A DNA stretch of 8,455 nucleotides from Acidobacteriaceae bacterium (lineage in GTDB: Bacteria > Acidobacteriota > Terriglobia > Terriglobales > Acidobacteriaceae), in NCBI GenBank assembly GCA_003165095.1, contig PLSH01000300.1:1399-9853 (forward strand), in the 5' to 3' direction. Every line of letters starts with the position of its first letter. The first letter of the stretch is position 1. The notes beneath the pieces were generated by a model. That model was not told the DNA's origin, searched no databases, and was given only the letters and a program-made list of their open reading frames with translations. Position numbers and translations under genes: made by a program. Of this stretch, positions 1 through 7,057 are shown in pieces.

Positions 1-852
1 TCCACGGAGTTTGCCCGTCTCCATATCCCTATCAGGTGGGGGGTCTTCGGTTGGAGCATCCGGCTCGGCCAGATCTCGAATCTGCTCCTGGTGCTGGTGG
101 TCGTGGTTCTTTTGCAGCGCCGGCTGCTGAACTCGATTCGCAGTCAGCGGCAGATGGCTCTGGACGTGAAGCAGGCCCAGGAAATGCGGCAGATGATTCT
201 GCCCGAATCGCGAACCACGATTTCCGGGATGATGATCGAGAGCGAGTACCGGCCGGCCCGTGAAGTGGGCGGCGATTTCTTCCAGGTCATTCCCTACCGG
301 TCTGACGGCAGCCTGCTGATTGTGGCCGGCGATGTAGACGGAAGGGGTTTGCAGGCAGGCATCTTGGTGGCGCTGCTGGTGGGAGCCATCCGTACCGCGG
401 CCAGCCTGAGCACCGATCCCAGGTCTGTGCTGGACCAACTGAACCTGCGGTTGCTGGGCCGCAACAACGCCCAGGCCACCTGCCTGGCGCTTTACATTGA
501 CGCCGACGGCGAGGCCACGCTGGCCAATGCCGGGCACATGGCGCCCTATTTGAACGGAGCACCGATGCAGGTGGAAGGCGCTCTGCCGCTGGGCATGCTC
601 GCGGCAGCCGAGTTTTCCGTGAACCACTTCAGGCTCCACGAGAGCGACAGGCTGGTGTTGATATCGGACGGCGTCGTAGAGGCCAGGGACGCCGATGGCC
701 GGCTCTTTGGCCTTGAACGGGTTCAGGAGTTGCTGCATACGGCCGTGTCCGCCGCGGAGGTAGCGAACGCAGCCCAGATCTTCGGCTAGGAAGACGACCT
801 CAGCGTCATCTCCGTAACCCGCACCGCCGTGACGGAGCCCGCGTTGGTGTAG
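1..852 (+). pseudogene. PP2C/SpoIIE-type serine/threonine phosphatase, 5' partial, interrupted by an in-frame TAG
   Basis: The reading frame is open from the first base, so the N-terminus lies outside the window. Counting residues from base 1, a hydrophobic segment (about 22-38, LLLVLVVVVLL) followed by arginines looks like the last membrane helix. A short linker with QMILPES leads into a cytoplasmic SpoIIE/PPM phosphatase domain. Visible metal-site motifs are GGDFF (Asp92), GDVDGRG (Asp111) and ISDGVVEA (Asp223). Such proteins dephosphorylate Ser/Thr, often on anti-sigma-factor antagonists. The frame ends at TAG 787-789, right after AAQIFG. The 20 codons that follow in the same frame (790-849, starting EDDLSVISV) are the conserved family C-terminus, ending at TAG 850-852. 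The stop replaces what is usually Gln (CAG to TAG) and removes the last metal-binding Asp, so the product is probably inactive. Readthrough or a sequence error are the alternatives. Confidence 0.78.
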
Positions 853-1048
853 CCGACAGACAGGGATCAGGGGTTAGGGATCAGGGGTCAGTTTGTGTCC
901 GGTATCAGAATCCCAACAATTAAATATTGTCATTTTGCGCGCGCTTGCCTGAGAGGCCAGACGACCCTCTCTTTCGCCGGGGCCATCTTTGTAACCAAAA
1001 ATTAACCTGAAACACTCAAGACGTCAGGCGAAAACAGTTTACGAATGT
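853..1048. other. Intergenic region with a tandem repeat and an AT-rich dyad; no gene seen
   Basis: No coding signal is visible on either strand. It contains a 14-base tandem duplication near the phosphatase end. A small dyad, ACAAT-taaat-ATTGT (916-930), lies in an AT-rich patch that stands out from the GC-rich surroundings. This patch could be part of a promoter for the formate dehydrogenase cluster, but I cannot pick out a convincing -35/-10 pair. No rho-independent terminator with a T tract follows the phosphatase. Confidence 0.5.
862..889. repeat. 14-base tandem repeat, two copies
   Basis: Copies at 862-875 (AGGGATCAGGGGTT) and 876-889 (AGGGATCAGGGGTC) differ only in the last base. The unit contains GATCAGGGG and starts 10 bases after the second stop of the phosphatase. 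It is too short and simple to call a mobile element. It may belong to a dispersed GGGATCAGGG-type intergenic repeat, but that needs a genome to show. Confidence 0.6.
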
Positions 1049-2614
1049 GTGAATTGCATACTACCATCCAAAATCAGTCGCGGAAGGTCGAATTCCATAT
1101 CAGTCACGGTGAACGGCAAGCCTCACTCGATCCAGCCCGGGGAGCGTCTGATTGACGTTACGAACCGGTGCGGCATTGAGATTCCACAAGTTTGCTATCA
1201 CCCTCAGCTGGGTCCCATCCAAACCTGCGACACGTGCATGGTCGAGGTGGATGGCAAGCTGGTTAGAGCCTGTGGCACGCTGGCCGCGGATGGCATGACC
1301 GTGCTTACATCCTCTGCACGCGCGGATGCGGCGCAGCGTGAAGCTTTTGACCGCATCCTCGGCAATCATTTGCTCTACTGTACGGTATGCGACAACAGCA
1401 AAGGCAACTGCACGGTGCACAACACCACCCGGACGCTACGCGTCGAGCACCAGGAAACCCCCTTCAAAGCCAAGCCGTATGAAGAGGACATCTCCAATCC
1501 CTTTTACCGTTACGATCCGGATCAATGCATCCTGTGCGGACGATGCGTCGAGGCCTGCCAGAACCTGCAGGTGAATGAGACCCTGAGCATCAACTGGGAA
1601 GATGCCCATCCCCGCGTGCTTTGGGATGGTGGCGCTCCCATCGGCGAATCGAGCTGCGTCTCCTGCGGCCACTGCGTCACCGTCTGCCCATGCAATGCGT
1701 TGATGGAAAAGTCGATGCTGGGCGAGGCCGGCTGTTTCACCTCCCTGCCCAAGGGCGCCATTGACGGCATGATCGACGTGGTCAAGGGCATTGAACCGGA
1801 ACTTGGTTATGGCGCGTTTCTTCAGATCTCTGAGGTCGAATCGGCCATGCGCGAATCGCACATCAAGCGCACCAAGACCGTCTGCACGTATTGCGGAGTC
1901 GGTTGCAGCTTCGATATCTGGACCAAAGACCGGCACATCCTGAAAATGGAGCCTGCCCAGGGCCTGGCGAATGGCGTTTCCACCTGCATCAAGGGCAAGT
2001 TTGGCTGGGACTATGTGAACAGCCCCGACCGGCTCACCAAACCGCTCATCCGCGAAGGCGAGACGTTCCGCGAGGCTTCCTGGGACGAGGCGCTGGCATT
2101 CGTGGCGCGCAGGTTCGCGGAAATCAAGGCAGCTACGGGCCCTGACTCGCTGGCGTTCATCTCTTCTTCAAGGTGCACCAACGAAGAAAGCTACCTGATA
2201 CAAAAGCTGGCCAGGGCGGTGATCGGCACCAACAACATGGATAACTGCTCCAGATACTGCCAGGCGCCGGCGACCACCGGACTGTTTCGCACGGTAGGTT
2301 ACGGTGGCGACTCGGGCTCGATCTCCGACATTGAGAAAGCCGGGCTGGTGCTGATCATCGGCAGCAATACCGCCGAGAGCCATCCGGTATTGGTTACGCG
2401 CGTCAAGCGCGCCCATAAGATGCGCAAACGCCTCGAAGAAGCACCCATCGAACACGCCGAAGCCCTGCTCGATTCCTACGAACTGCTGCAGCAGTTACAC
2501 GATCACGGTTTTTTCAACTATTGCGCGGCGCGGTGGGCGCAAGTGACAAACTGGTCGAAAGCGCTGTTGAAACCGCCAGATCGGACCAATCGGTGCGCGC
2601 GATTCGCAACGTGA
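1049..2614 (+). pseudogene. fdhF: Formate dehydrogenase alpha subunit (FdhF/YrhE type), truncated by internal deletion and fused to DUF1641
   Basis: The intact enzyme would be a cytoplasmic molybdo- or tungsto-enzyme of about 980 residues oxidising formate to CO2. Residues from the GTG start: 2Fe-2S ferredoxin-like domain (Cys49, 60, 63, 75); His-Cys3 cluster (His107, Cys111, 114, 121); two 4Fe-4S clusters (Cys160/163/166/170 and Cys203/206/209/213); Mo-bisMGD 4Fe-4S site (Cys279/282/286/313). The active-site segment NCSRYCQAP carries the presumed Mo-ligand Cys404, so this is a Cys rather than selenocysteine form. Family-like sequence runs to RVKRAHK (residue 457). From residue 459 it becomes DUF1641 sequence, then an out-of-frame tail to the stop. 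Roughly 520 residues, including most of the Mo-cofactor domain, are missing, so no activity is expected. The only usable in-frame start is GTG 1049, which has no Shine-Dalgarno; GGAAGG (1082-1087) instead precedes an ATA codon at 1097. Confidence 0.85.
1082..1099 (+). promoter_or_regulatory. Orphan Shine-Dalgarno before an ATA codon: possible lost fdhF start
   Basis: GGAAGG (1082-1087) is followed nine bases later by ATA (1097-1099), in frame with the formate dehydrogenase and just before SVTVNGKP, where the 2Fe-2S domain begins. An ATG there would be a well-placed start, so ATA may be a decayed ATG. The alternative start, GTG at 1049, adds 16 residues and has no purine-rich site upstream. 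This is inference from spacing and homologue-like N-termini. Confidence 0.4.
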
Positions 2615-2841
2615 TCATTCTCGGCAAAATGCTGGGTGAAATTGCCCCCGATGTTCTCGAGGGCGTAGCCGTTGCGGTGGGCGAAACGCTGGGATGCCAG
2701 AAGCCGGTTATTGAGCCGCCGAGACTTTTCTCGCTCCTGAGCCAATTTCGCCATCAGGAACTCCGCCGCAGCATGGCCCTGATCAACAAGTTCCTTGAAA
2801 CTCTCGGCAACCAGCTGCGATCGCGGGGAAATTGCAAATAG
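2423..2841 (+). pseudogene. DUF1641 family protein (YrhD-like), start deleted and frameshifted
   Basis: DUF1641 proteins are small, helical, uncharacterised proteins encoded beside FdhF/YrhE-type formate dehydrogenases (yrhE-yrhD in Bacillus subtilis); a role as an accessory partner is presumed, not shown. The first part (RLEEAPIEHAEALLDSYELL, about 2429-2488) is in frame with the formate dehydrogenase remnant. The rest, from LRGAVGASDKLVES at 2521, lies one frame away. It continues through VRAIRNVIILGKMLG and PPRLFSLLSQF to a stop at 2839-2841. Adding one T to the T6 run at 2509-2514 restores HDHGFFQLLRGAVGA, a good family match, so a single-base loss is the simplest explanation. The usual N-terminus and start codon are missing, apparently lost in the same deletion that truncated the formate dehydrogenase. 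Confidence 0.8.
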
Positions 2842-2868
2842 GCAGGGGAACAATTCACAAATCGCTTT

Positions 2869-2876
2869 GGAGGAAG
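2869..2876 (+). promoter_or_regulatory. Strong ribosome binding site that sets the transporter start
   Basis: GGAGGAAG followed by TTT and ATG at 2880-2882. The GGAGG core sits six to seven bases from the ATG, an ideal arrangement. This favours 2880 over an ATG 48 bases upstream at 2832, which overlaps the DUF1641 remnant. Confidence 0.85.
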
Positions 2877-2879
2877 TTT

Positions 2880-4091
2880 ATGTCAGGCACGAATCGCTGG
2901 GGACTTGCGGCAGCTGGCTTCTTGATGCAAATGGCTCTCGGCGCCGTCTACGCCTGGAGCGTCTTTCGCATTCCCCTCGCCAAACAGTTTCACTGGACGA
3001 TCTCGCAAGTAACGCTGACTTTCACCATCTGCGTCTTTGTCCTTGGTATCTCCGCCTTTCTTGGCGGCCTGTGGCTTAACAGGAAAGGCCCACGGGTCGT
3101 GGCGCTTACAGGTGGGTTTCTCTATGGACTCGGTGTCTTCCTGGCAAGCTTTTCCGCGGACAAACTATGGTGTCTGTATTTGAGCTATGGACTCATCGGT
3201 GGAGTAGGGTTGGGCTTTGGATACATCGTCCCCATCGCCGTTTTGGTGAAGTGGTTTCCCGATCGAAGAGGTCTTATCACCGGCATTGCCGTGGCCGGCT
3301 TTGGAGCCGGTGCGCTCGTAACTGCTCCAGTGGCTACTTATCTTATTCAAAGTGTCGGTGTCCTGCAGACATTTGCATACCTGGGCGTTGCGTATCTGGT
3401 TGTCACCATGGCCACCGGCTTTTTCATGCAGAATCCGCCCGACGGGTGGAAGCCCGCGGGGTGGGCGCCAAGCACAACGCAAACCAGGCAGCGTGCACTG
3501 AAGGACTACACTCTCGCCGGCGCCTTGAGGACATGGCAGTGGTGGGCGCTGTGGGCGCTCTTGTTCCTGAATGCCTCGGCCGGCATCTCGCTGATCTCGC
3601 AGGAGTCGCCTATATTTCAGGAACTCTCAAAAGCGAGTGCGATCGCCGCCGCGAGCATGGTCGGCATTGCCAGTATCGGTAACGCGGTAGGCCGGATCTT
3701 CTGGGCTTCGATTTCCGATGTAATCACCCGGCGATGGACTTTTACGGCTATGTACGTGATCCAGGTATTTCTGTTCTGGTTTCTCCCAGTCACATCCTCC
3801 GTGTTCGCTCTTACGGTTTTGTCGTTCATCATCCTGATGTGCTACGGGGGCGGATTCGGCACCATGCCTGCTTTTACGGCCGACTATTTTGGTTCCAAGA
3901 ATGTCGGCCCTATTTATGGCCTGATGATGACCTCATGGGGCTGTGCGAGTGCATTCGCCTCGCTGCTCTTCGCGCAACTCCGCCAGACCAGCGGATCGTA
4001 TGCCAACGGCCTCCACTTGATAGCCGGCATCATGGCAGTGTCGGTGTTGTTGCCCATTCTTGTTTCGCCGCCGAAAGCGCGGAGCCGTTGA
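2880..4091 (+). CDS. OFA-family MFS transporter (oxalate/formate antiporter-like)
   Basis: A 403-residue inner-membrane protein with 12 predicted helices in two groups of six (about 8-182 and 218-396) and a cytoplasmic loop between them. Family signatures are LMQMALGAVYAWSVF in helix 1, WFPDRRGLITGIAVAGFGAGA before and in helix 5, and GRIFWASISD at the helix 8-9 loop. This matches the oxalate:formate antiporter family (TC 2.A.1.11), whose members move small carboxylates. Arg271 in the GR pair is where I expect the substrate-binding arginine of OxlT. The matching helix 11 segment reads GLMMTSWGCAS and lacks OxlT's lysine, so strict oxalate specificity is doubtful. It lies 38 bases after the DUF1641 remnant on the same strand, which suggests it once supplied formate or a related acid to the dehydrogenase. 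It looks complete, but its former partners are broken. Confidence 0.88.
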   Translation: MSGTNRWGLAAAGFLMQMALGAVYAWSVFRIPLAKQFHWTISQVTLTFTICVFVLGISAFLGGLWLNRKGPRVVALTGGFLYGLGVFLASFSADKLWCLYLSYGLIGGVGLGFGYIVPIAVLVKWFPDRRGLITGIAVAGFGAGALVTAPVATYLIQSVGVLQTFAYLGVAYLVVTMATGFFMQNPPDGWKPAGWAPSTTQTRQRALKDYTLAGALRTWQWWALWALLFLNASAGISLISQESPIFQELSKASAIAAASMVGIASIGNAVGRIFWASISDVITRRWTFTAMYVIQVFLFWFLPVTSSVFALTVLSFIILMCYGGGFGTMPAFTADYFGSKNVGPIYGLMMTSWGCASAFASLLFAQLRQTSGSYANGLHLIAGIMAVSVLLPILVSPPKARSR

Positions 4092-4107
4092 TCCGGTTTC
4101 CGGGATC
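4090..4107. terminator. Weak hairpin between convergent genes
   Basis: GATCCGG (4090-4096), TTT loop, then CCGGGATC (4100-4107) can form a seven-pair stem with one bulged G. It overlaps the transporter stop codon and lies in the 29-base gap before the stop of the convergent minus-strand gene. No T tract follows on either strand, so it is at best a poor or factor-assisted terminator. Confidence 0.25.
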
Positions 4108-4120
4108 CTGATCCACGATC

Positions 4121-7036
4121 TTAGGGATGCTGCTCGATGGCTACGTTGAGCGCAGACGTGTTTCCGGTGGCGGCTTCGCCGAGCAGGTTCGTAGCAACTC
4201 CAGGCAGCGTCGCGGGCACGAAGTTTACGGTGCCGTCGAGGGCCGAAGAAGCTGTGGCGGCCTGCGCGCTGAGCAGCGCGCCCTGAGCGCAGACGGCGTG
4301 CGGCGAGCAGGGCGGCGACCAGGCGTAGAGCGCCTGATAAAACTCGACTGTGCCGCCGGCCATAGGATTGCCGTCCATGTCGAGCAGGCGGAGCGTGATC
4401 TGGCTGGGAGTTCCAGAGGCGGCCATGCTCTGGGTTGTGCCGGAGACCGCTTGGAGCGTGGCGTATTCGGGCCGCGCGCCGAGGACAGTGAAGGAGACGC
4501 ACTGGCTGGTGCCGTTGACGCAGGCGTGGATGGTGGCAAGCTGGCCCTCGGCGAGCGGGCCGGCGGTGAGCGCCTGGGTGGCGATGCCGCCCGCGTTGGT
4601 CAGCACCGCGGTCGAAGGCGCGGTGATGCCGGCTGAGCTCTGCCATAGGACCGATTGGCCGCTGGCGGGCGCGCCGTTCGCGAGCAGCAAGGCCTGAACG
4701 GTCCATGGAAACGCAGAGCCGGCAGCGAGCGAAAGCTGCGGGGTCAGCGCGGCCAGCACCGGCGGTGTTCCGCCCGTGAATTGCGCCTGCAGGCTCGAAC
4801 CGTTGGTCAGCGAGGCGGTGATGATGGAAAGCGCGCTGCCGTTTGCGGTCAGGTTCATGGTGGCTTGCCCCGTGCCCGTGGCAGTGACCGAGCAGACAGG
4901 CAGCCCGCAGGCCAGCGTGGCCGCGCCGCTGGTTACGGTGTAAATCACGGTGACGCCGCCGGCCGGGGTCAGATCGGTCCCCAGCGCGAGAACGGTAAAT
5001 GGCGTGGGAACGCCCATGGGAATCGTTGCCGATGGCGCGGTGACCAGGGTGAGCGCATCGCCCGTGCCGGAATCGTAGCTGATGCCGGCGGAGAGGATTG
5101 CGGCTGCATAAAAGGCGGGCTGGTCGTCGACCTCGACATCCACCGAGCCGGTGACGCCCGGGGCGGCGGGCGGCGCAATGGCCGTAATCTCGTTGGGCGA
5201 GATACTGGTGATCAGAGCTGCGTGGCCGCCGACCAACAGCGTATCGGCCAGCCGGAAACCCATGCCGTGGATGACGATGGGGCCTCCGGAGGCGGGCAGA
5301 CGCTGGGGCTCGACTGTGTCGGCGTAGAGCACCCAGCCGTTGTAGGCGTAGTCGGGACGGCCGTCGCCGCGCAGGTCGGCAATCCCCACTCGGACCATGT
5401 CTGCTCCGCTCGCGCTCACGCGCAGCCACGTTTCGCCTGCGGCCAGGCCGTTGAGGCCGGGTGCGGCGCCCACAGATGATGCGTCCACGGGATCAAAGGC
5501 GTCCCAGATGCCGATGGAGGGCATGGCTTTTGAATTGGAAGGCGCGCCGCTCTCATCGACCGCCTGGGTGACTATGGTGAAGGTGCGGTTGCCCCGGACG
5601 GGGAAGGTGAACCAGTCGGTCTGTCCCACCTGGCTCAGCCGGCCGCACCACAGTCCGCTGGCCGGCATTGGCCGCGGCTGAGACTCGGCGCCGATCGCGT
5701 CCTGGTAGCCGGCCACGGCCGAGCCGGCCGCAATCACGGTGAGCGTCTGCGCGCTGCCGGCCGACATGCCGGAAACGGAGATCGCGTCGAATGTGCCGGA
5801 GGGGTCGACCTGGCCGGCAGCATAGGGGCCGACCGAATCGGTGAGGATGTAAAGCGGGTTGATGGCCTCGAAGGTGACCTGATAATCGGCTGTGTTCACG
5901 CCCGGAGGAAGCGGAATCCCGCTAAGGTCGAACTCGCCCTGCAGTGCCGGATCGTTCGATCCCCACAAGGTGAGCGGATTGCCGTTGCTGTCGTCCCACC
6001 CGGTGACGGCGCTACCGTGGTTGCCGCTGAAGGGGACGCCGGAGACGGAGCTGACCGTGTATTGATAGAGGGGATTGCCGTTGGCATCGAGCGGGCGCGC
6101 GACCACGTTTACGCCTTGCATGCCGTAGCCGGTGCGGAATTGGATCACGCCCTGAATCGAAATGGTGTTGGCCGCGGTGAGCTCCTTGCCGGGAAAGCTC
6201 GAGAGGTTGGCCGTGGTGATGGGGTAGATGCGGTTGAGGGCGGCGATGTCGTCGTAGCGGAGAACCGCGGGATCGGGAATGCAGTCGCCTCCGCTGGCGC
6301 CGCAGGCTCCGCTCAACGGCTGCATCACCGGCCAGCCCTCGGCGCCGCCGGCCTCGCCGTTGGTGAGAGCGCCGGGATTGACCTGCGAGTAGTCGAGACC
6401 GAGGATGCGGCCGAAGGCGCGCTCCAGTTCAAAGCTCATCATCTCGAGCAGGCCGGCGCTGGTGGCGCAGAGGCCGTTCAGCAGGATCACGCCGTGGGCG
6501 AAGGTCGCATCCGGATTGAGGTTGTCCATCCACACGAAGACGCCGCTGTTCTGGCAGGATTCCGGTTCGCTGGAGGTGGCGCCGAAAATGTCGTCGATGA
6601 CCGAGCCGTCGGCATCGTATATGACCGCGAGCGGATAGCCAATGGCCCCGGGAGTCACGTCGGCGGGCGCCGTGATCTGGCCCGACGCGTTCACTTCGAT
6701 GTTCGAGCCGTTCACATCTTCATGCAGCGGCCCCTGGTCGACGAGAGTCACGCCGGCGGTGGGAATCGCGCTCCACAAGGCCGCGGCGGCATCGACCATG
6801 GCCGTGGCCTGCTGGTTGGTGACGGTGCGGTTCAGCGGGCCCTGGTCGACGTAATAGCTCACCCGGCCGCCGGACCAATGCAGGGGCTGGCCGAGGACGG
6901 AGGGATTGAAGAAGCTGACGCCGGCAACATATTTAGGTCCGCCGGCGAAGGCCATCGCAGGCGCGAGAGCCATCAAGAGCAACGCCACGGACAGTGCTGC
7001 CGGGATGCGCCGGAACGCGGAGAGAGTGAGGAGCAC
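4121..7036 (-). CDS. Large exported multidomain protein with inactive metzincin-like domain, IPT/TIG and Ig-like domains
   Basis: A 971-residue protein with a Sec signal peptide (about 1-31, hydrophobic ALSVALLLMALAP, cut near AFA). Residues about 58-272 resemble a matrixin-type metzincin. The zinc motif HExGHxxGxxH is replaced by RAFGRILGLDY (206-216), with both glycines kept. A Met-turn-like PVMQPLSG (235-242) and YDDIAALNRIYP follow. Next come a carboxypeptidase-regulatory-like beta domain (about 290-395), a PPC-like domain (about 455-555, DWFTFPV), an IPT/TIG domain (about 574-645, GGPIVIHGMGF) and three Ig-like domains (about 656-755, 757-852, 856-968), each with one close Cys pair. No C-terminal anchor is visible. 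The start is GTG 7036-7034, five bases after GGAGGG. A role in surface binding or adhesion is inference; proteolysis is unlikely. Domain boundaries are approximate. Confidence 0.85.
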   Translation of the reverse strand: MLLTLSAFRRIPAALSVALLLMALAPAMAFAGGPKYVAGVSFFNPSVLGQPLHWSGGRVSYYVDQGPLNRTVTNQQATAMVDAAAALWSAIPTAGVTLVDQGPLHEDVNGSNIEVNASGQITAPADVTPGAIGYPLAVIYDADGSVIDDIFGATSSEPESCQNSGVFVWMDNLNPDATFAHGVILLNGLCATSAGLLEMMSFELERAFGRILGLDYSQVNPGALTNGEAGGAEGWPVMQPLSGACGASGGDCIPDPAVLRYDDIAALNRIYPITTANLSSFPGKELTAANTISIQGVIQFRTGYGMQGVNVVARPLDANGNPLYQYTVSSVSGVPFSGNHGSAVTGWDDSNGNPLTLWGSNDPALQGEFDLSGIPLPPGVNTADYQVTFEAINPLYILTDSVGPYAAGQVDPSGTFDAISVSGMSAGSAQTLTVIAAGSAVAGYQDAIGAESQPRPMPASGLWCGRLSQVGQTDWFTFPVRGNRTFTIVTQAVDESGAPSNSKAMPSIGIWDAFDPVDASSVGAAPGLNGLAAGETWLRVSASGADMVRVGIADLRGDGRPDYAYNGWVLYADTVEPQRLPASGGPIVIHGMGFRLADTLLVGGHAALITSISPNEITAIAPPAAPGVTGSVDVEVDDQPAFYAAAILSAGISYDSGTGDALTLVTAPSATIPMGVPTPFTVLALGTDLTPAGGVTVIYTVTSGAATLACGLPVCSVTATGTGQATMNLTANGSALSIITASLTNGSSLQAQFTGGTPPVLAALTPQLSLAAGSAFPWTVQALLLANGAPASGQSVLWQSSAGITAPSTAVLTNAGGIATQALTAGPLAEGQLATIHACVNGTSQCVSFTVLGARPEYATLQAVSGTTQSMAASGTPSQITLRLLDMDGNPMAGGTVEFYQALYAWSPPCSPHAVCAQGALLSAQAATASSALDGTVNFVPATLPGVATNLLGEAATGNTSALNVAIEQHP

Positions 7037-7041
7037 GGGGG

Positions 7042-7057
7042 CCCTCCAACAGGAGGG
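7042..7057 (-). promoter_or_regulatory. Hairpin that sequesters the Shine-Dalgarno of the exported protein
   Basis: Read on the minus strand: CCCTCC, TGTT loop, GGAGGG, then CCCCC and the GTG start. The GGAGGG arm (7042-7047) is the ribosome binding site, and the CCCTCC arm (7052-7057) is its exact complement. The perfect six-pair, GC-rich stem with a four-base loop would hide the site in the mRNA. It could lower or regulate translation. Confidence 0.5.

Noticed and set aside
393..410. Selenocysteine or another recoding event at the TAG or in the formate dehydrogenase
   Set aside because: The formate dehydrogenase active site has an ordinary Cys codon in NCSRYCQAP, so no selenocysteine is needed. 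The phosphatase stop is TAG, not TGA, and no downstream recoding hairpin is evident.
946..956. GCCT-GAG-AGGC as a terminator after the phosphatase
   Set aside because: Only four base pairs and no T tract follow; it is also about 95 bases beyond the second stop codon.
1045..1160. Small ATG frame at 1045 overlapping the fdhF start (ATGTGTGA)
   Set aside because: It runs only about 38 codons, has no ribosome site, and the overlapping frame carries clear 2Fe-2S domain sequence.
3933..5429. Minus-strand open frame of 498 codons spanning the transporter end and the exported protein
   Set aside because: The product is extremely Arg/Ala/His rich, crosses a gene boundary and is out of frame with the exported protein. 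It is a shadow.
4655..5479. Long plus-strand open frame (274 codons) opposite the exported protein
   Set aside because: The translation is rich in Gly and Arg, low in complexity and without any family motif. The minus strand carries a signal peptide and recognisable domains through the same bases. GC-rich antisense frames stay open by chance.
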